DNA of 25,199 nt, taken from NCBI GenBank assembly GCA_964434165.1, contig CAYSUS010000102.1:1-25199 (forward strand), read 5' to 3'. The notes beneath the pieces were generated by a model, which did not search any database, had not been told where the DNA came from, and saw only the letters and a list, made by a program, of their open reading frames with translations. This DNA comes from CAYSUS01 sp964434165. GTDB taxonomy: Bacteria > Planctomycetota > Planctomycetia > Pirellulales > Thermoguttaceae. Made by a program: the position numbers and the translations under genes. Below are positions 23,358 through 25,199 of this stretch, one piece after another. Positions within the stretch are counted from its first letter, which is position 1; every line of letters starts with the position of its first letter.

Positions 23358-24653
23358 ATGAAATGCCTCGCCGCCCCCGTTCTCGCAATGGCCCTGATGG
23401 CCGCAAGTCAGGCCTCCGCCCAGAACTGGGCCCAGAAGATGTTCGCCGAGTCGCGGCATGACTTCGGCACGGTGGCTCGCGACTCGAAGACCGAATACGA
23501 ATTCACCTTCCAGAACCTCTACCAGGAAGAGGTCCGAATCGCGAGCATCCGCTCGAGTTGCGGATGCACGACCCCCATCCTTAAGGACGGAAAGCGGGCC
23601 TACAAGAGCTGGGAGAAGGGGACGATCATCGCCCACGTGAACTCCGGCAAGTTCCTCGGCAGCAAAGGCGCGACGCTGACGATCACCTTTGACAAGCCCA
23701 TGCTGGCCGAAGCCCAGGTGCAGGTGAGCGTGTTCATTCGCAACGATATCGTCTGCAACCCGAGCAGCCTCCAGTTCGGCGCGGTCGAGCAGGGTAACCC
23801 GGCCGTCACGCGCCTGGCCATCGCGGCCTATAACCGCCCGGGCTGGCAGATCCAGGACATCAAGACGGACAACCCCCATCTGAAGGCCGAGTTGGTCGAA
23901 TTCGAGCGCAACGCTCGCAGTGCCACCTATCACATCTCGGTGCGCCTGGACGACGAGGTGCCCGCAGGCGACATCCGCCAGCACATCCGGCTAATGACCA
24001 ACGACCCGCAGCAGCCCGAGCTCCCCGTGCTCGTCGAGGGCCGCGTGCTCTCGACCGTCACCGTGGGGCCGCGCATGCTCGCCATGGGCGTGGTCAAGCC
24101 TGGCAGCAAGGTCACCAAGCCGATGGTGGTCCGGGCCAAGGAGCCATTCCGCATCACGGCCATCCGCACCGAGGGGCAGGGCTTTGAGTTCCCTTCCCGG
24201 GCCGGCGGCGAGGCGAAGACCGTTCACGTGGTGCCCGTCACCTTCATCGCAGGCAGTGAGCCGGGCAAGATCCACCAGACGATCCGCGTCGAGACCGACC
24301 TGGACGGTGCCAGCGGTCAGTTGGCCGCCCACGCCATCGTGGCCGGCGAGCCTGCGGCCGAGGCCGAGCCCCAGACTGCCGAGGCGGCCAGCGAGAGCAC
24401 CAACGAGTCCGTCGCGGAGCAACCTCAACCGCCCAGCCCTTCCCGCGAGGGCGTGACCGCCCGCCCCAACGGACTCCGCGCCCGGCTGACCCGCGCGGGG
24501 CTTGCCGCGGAAGGCAATCTGGATCCGGTCAAGGCGTCGCCCCCCCATGACTCGCAGGAAGACGCCCAGGCCGCCAACAGCGACAACCCCCGCCGCGGAC
24601 CGATCGCCAGGGCCCTGAGATTCGGTCGCACGAGAGCCGGCCGCGGCTGGTAG
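23358..24653 (+). CDS. Secreted DUF1573-domain protein
   Basis: This 431-residue protein has a clear signal peptide (1-21, cut after ASA before QNW). The DUF1573 pattern starts at about residue 34: HDFGTVARDSKTEYEFTFQN, then VRIASIRSSCGCTTP with the typical SCGCT (67-71). Two further immunoglobulin-like beta domains of the same kind seem to follow (about 128-225 and 230-330). The last 100 residues are Pro/Ala/Glu-rich and end in an Arg-rich stretch (RRGPIARALRFGRTRAGRGW). AGGAGGG at 23342-23348 supports the ATG. DUF1573 proteins are frequent in planctomycetes and Bacteroidota; their role is not established. A bulged hairpin in the leader (23272-23304) and a strong terminator behind suggest it is transcribed alone. 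Confidence 0.88.
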   Translation: MKCLAAPVLAMALMAASQASAQNWAQKMFAESRHDFGTVARDSKTEYEFTFQNLYQEEVRIASIRSSCGCTTPILKDGKRAYKSWEKGTIIAHVNSGKFLGSKGATLTITFDKPMLAEAQVQVSVFIRNDIVCNPSSLQFGAVEQGNPAVTRLAIAAYNRPGWQIQDIKTDNPHLKAELVEFERNARSATYHISVRLDDEVPAGDIRQHIRLMTNDPQQPELPVLVEGRVLSTVTVGPRMLAMGVVKPGSKVTKPMVVRAKEPFRITAIRTEGQGFEFPSRAGGEAKTVHVVPVTFIAGSEPGKIHQTIRVETDLDGASGQLAAHAIVAGEPAAEAEPQTAEAASESTNESVAEQPQPPSPSREGVTARPNGLRARLTRAGLAAEGNLDPVKASPPHDSQEDAQAANSDNPRRGPIARALRFGRTRAGRGW

Positions 24654-24689
24654 AGGCAGCCAGTCGTCACCGGAGGGGGTGGTGGCGGT

Positions 24690-24736
24690 CAGCGAGGGCA
24701 TCTGTCCCAAGGCAGGTGCCCTCGCTGCATTTCTTG
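24690..24736 (+). terminator. Intrinsic terminator after the DUF1573 gene
   Basis: CAGCGAGGGCATCTG (24690-24704) pairs with CAGGTGCCCTCGCTG (24713-24727) over 15 bp with one T-G pair and an 8-base loop, followed by a T-rich tail (CATTTCTTG). It lies 36 bases after the stop codon. Confidence 0.78.
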
Positions 24737-24823
24737 TCCGCAACGCGCCCCCGAAGCCAATCCGAGGCGGGCCGTGTCGGCCCGGATGGCACTCCCTTGC
24801 TCTCCAGGCCGACACGTCCCGGC

Positions 24824-24852
24824 TCGGAACAAGAGACGTGGCGCGCTACAAT
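24824..24852 (+). promoter_or_regulatory. Candidate uvrB promoter
   Basis: A good -10 box TACAAT (24847-24852) lies 33 bases before the uvrB start. At 17 bases upstream of it is only a weak -35 (TCGGAA, 24824-24829). No LexA-type palindrome is evident around it. Confidence 0.35.
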
Positions 24853-24885
24853 GAGAGCATTCCACGCCTTGGAGGGAACCGCCCC

Positions 24886-25199
24886 GTGTTTGAGCTCGTC
24901 AGCCCATTTGCGCCCGCCGGTGACCAGCCCCAGGCCATCGAGCGCCTCATAGGCGGCCTGCGCGAAGGCCGGCGCCACCAGGTGCTCATGGGGGTGACCG
25001 GCTCGGGCAAGACCTTCACCATGGCCAACGTGATCCAGGCCGTGCAGCGCCCCACGCTGGTCCTCTCCCACAACAAGACCCTGGCCGCCCAGCTCTACTC
25101 GGAGTTCAGGGAGTTCTTCCCCGGTAACGCGGTCCATTACTTCGTCAGCTACTACGACTACTACCAGCCCGAGGCCTACATCCCCCAGCGCGACATCTA
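24886..25199 (+). CDS. uvrB: Excinuclease ABC subunit B, N-terminal part (runs off the right edge)
   Basis: The first 104 codons of UvrB, the helicase-like damage-recognition subunit of nucleotide excision repair. It opens FELVSPFAPAGDQPQAIERL (after the start residue) and carries the Walker A motif GVTGSGKTFT. LVLSHNKTLAAQLYSEFREF and the highly conserved HYFVSYYDYYQPEAYIPQRD at the start of the beta-hairpin region follow. The start is GTG at 24886, with GGAGG at 24871-24875, ten bases upstream. The reading frame is open to the last base, so most of the gene (usually 650-700 codons) lies outside the window. Confidence 0.96.
   Translation, partial: MFELVSPFAPAGDQPQAIERLIGGLREGRRHQVLMGVTGSGKTFTMANVIQAVQRPTLVLSHNKTLAAQLYSEFREFFPGNAVHYFVSYYDYYQPEAYIPQRDI

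Overview
The window is GC-rich bacterial chromosome, most likely from a planctomycete (Planctomycetota, perhaps near Phycisphaerae). Supporting signs are a 23S rRNA gene with its own promoters and no 16S gene upstream, a hybrid type IV pilus/type II secretion cluster with several prepilin-type proteins, a DUF1573 protein and many small proteins without clear homologues. This placement is inference from gene content; no database was searched.

Left edge (1-1243): the 5' part of a 23S rRNA gene on the minus strand, preceded by a leader of about 500-600 nt with two sigma70-type promoters, a 25-bp imperfect palindrome and a boxB/boxA-like antitermination site. Then (1244-3622) come a UbiB/ABC1-type kinase gene on plus, a short coiled-coil ORF convergent with it, and rpsU (S21) on plus.

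Centre (3751-20705): sixteen minus-strand genes form one co-directional cluster. In transcription order they are pseudopilins GspI-like and GspJ-like, a large GspK/PilX-like protein, a small exported protein, a GspH/FimT-like pseudopilin, PilM, PilN, PilO, PilP, the secretin (PilQ/GspD), a TPR lipoprotein, a histidine kinase, a response regulator, a STAS protein, the assembly ATPase (GspE/PilB) and the platform protein (GspF/PilC). Together they supply most of an envelope-spanning pseudopilus machine: ATPase and platform in the inner membrane, PilMNOP as the alignment complex, the secretin as outer-membrane pore, and minor pilins as the tip. A three-gene signalling module lies between the secretin side and the motor side. 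No major pilin (GspG/PilA), prepilin peptidase or PilT retraction ATPase is present in the window. The cluster is preceded by a promoter followed by an intrinsic terminator ahead of the first gene, so attenuation is possible.

Right part (21070-25199): nadC on minus; a membrane-anchored ComEA-like helix-hairpin-helix protein on plus; a small membrane protein; a secreted DUF1573 protein followed by a good intrinsic terminator; and the first 104 codons of uvrB, which runs off the window. The ComEA-like gene near a pilus-like machine raises the possibility of DNA uptake, which the sequence alone cannot settle.
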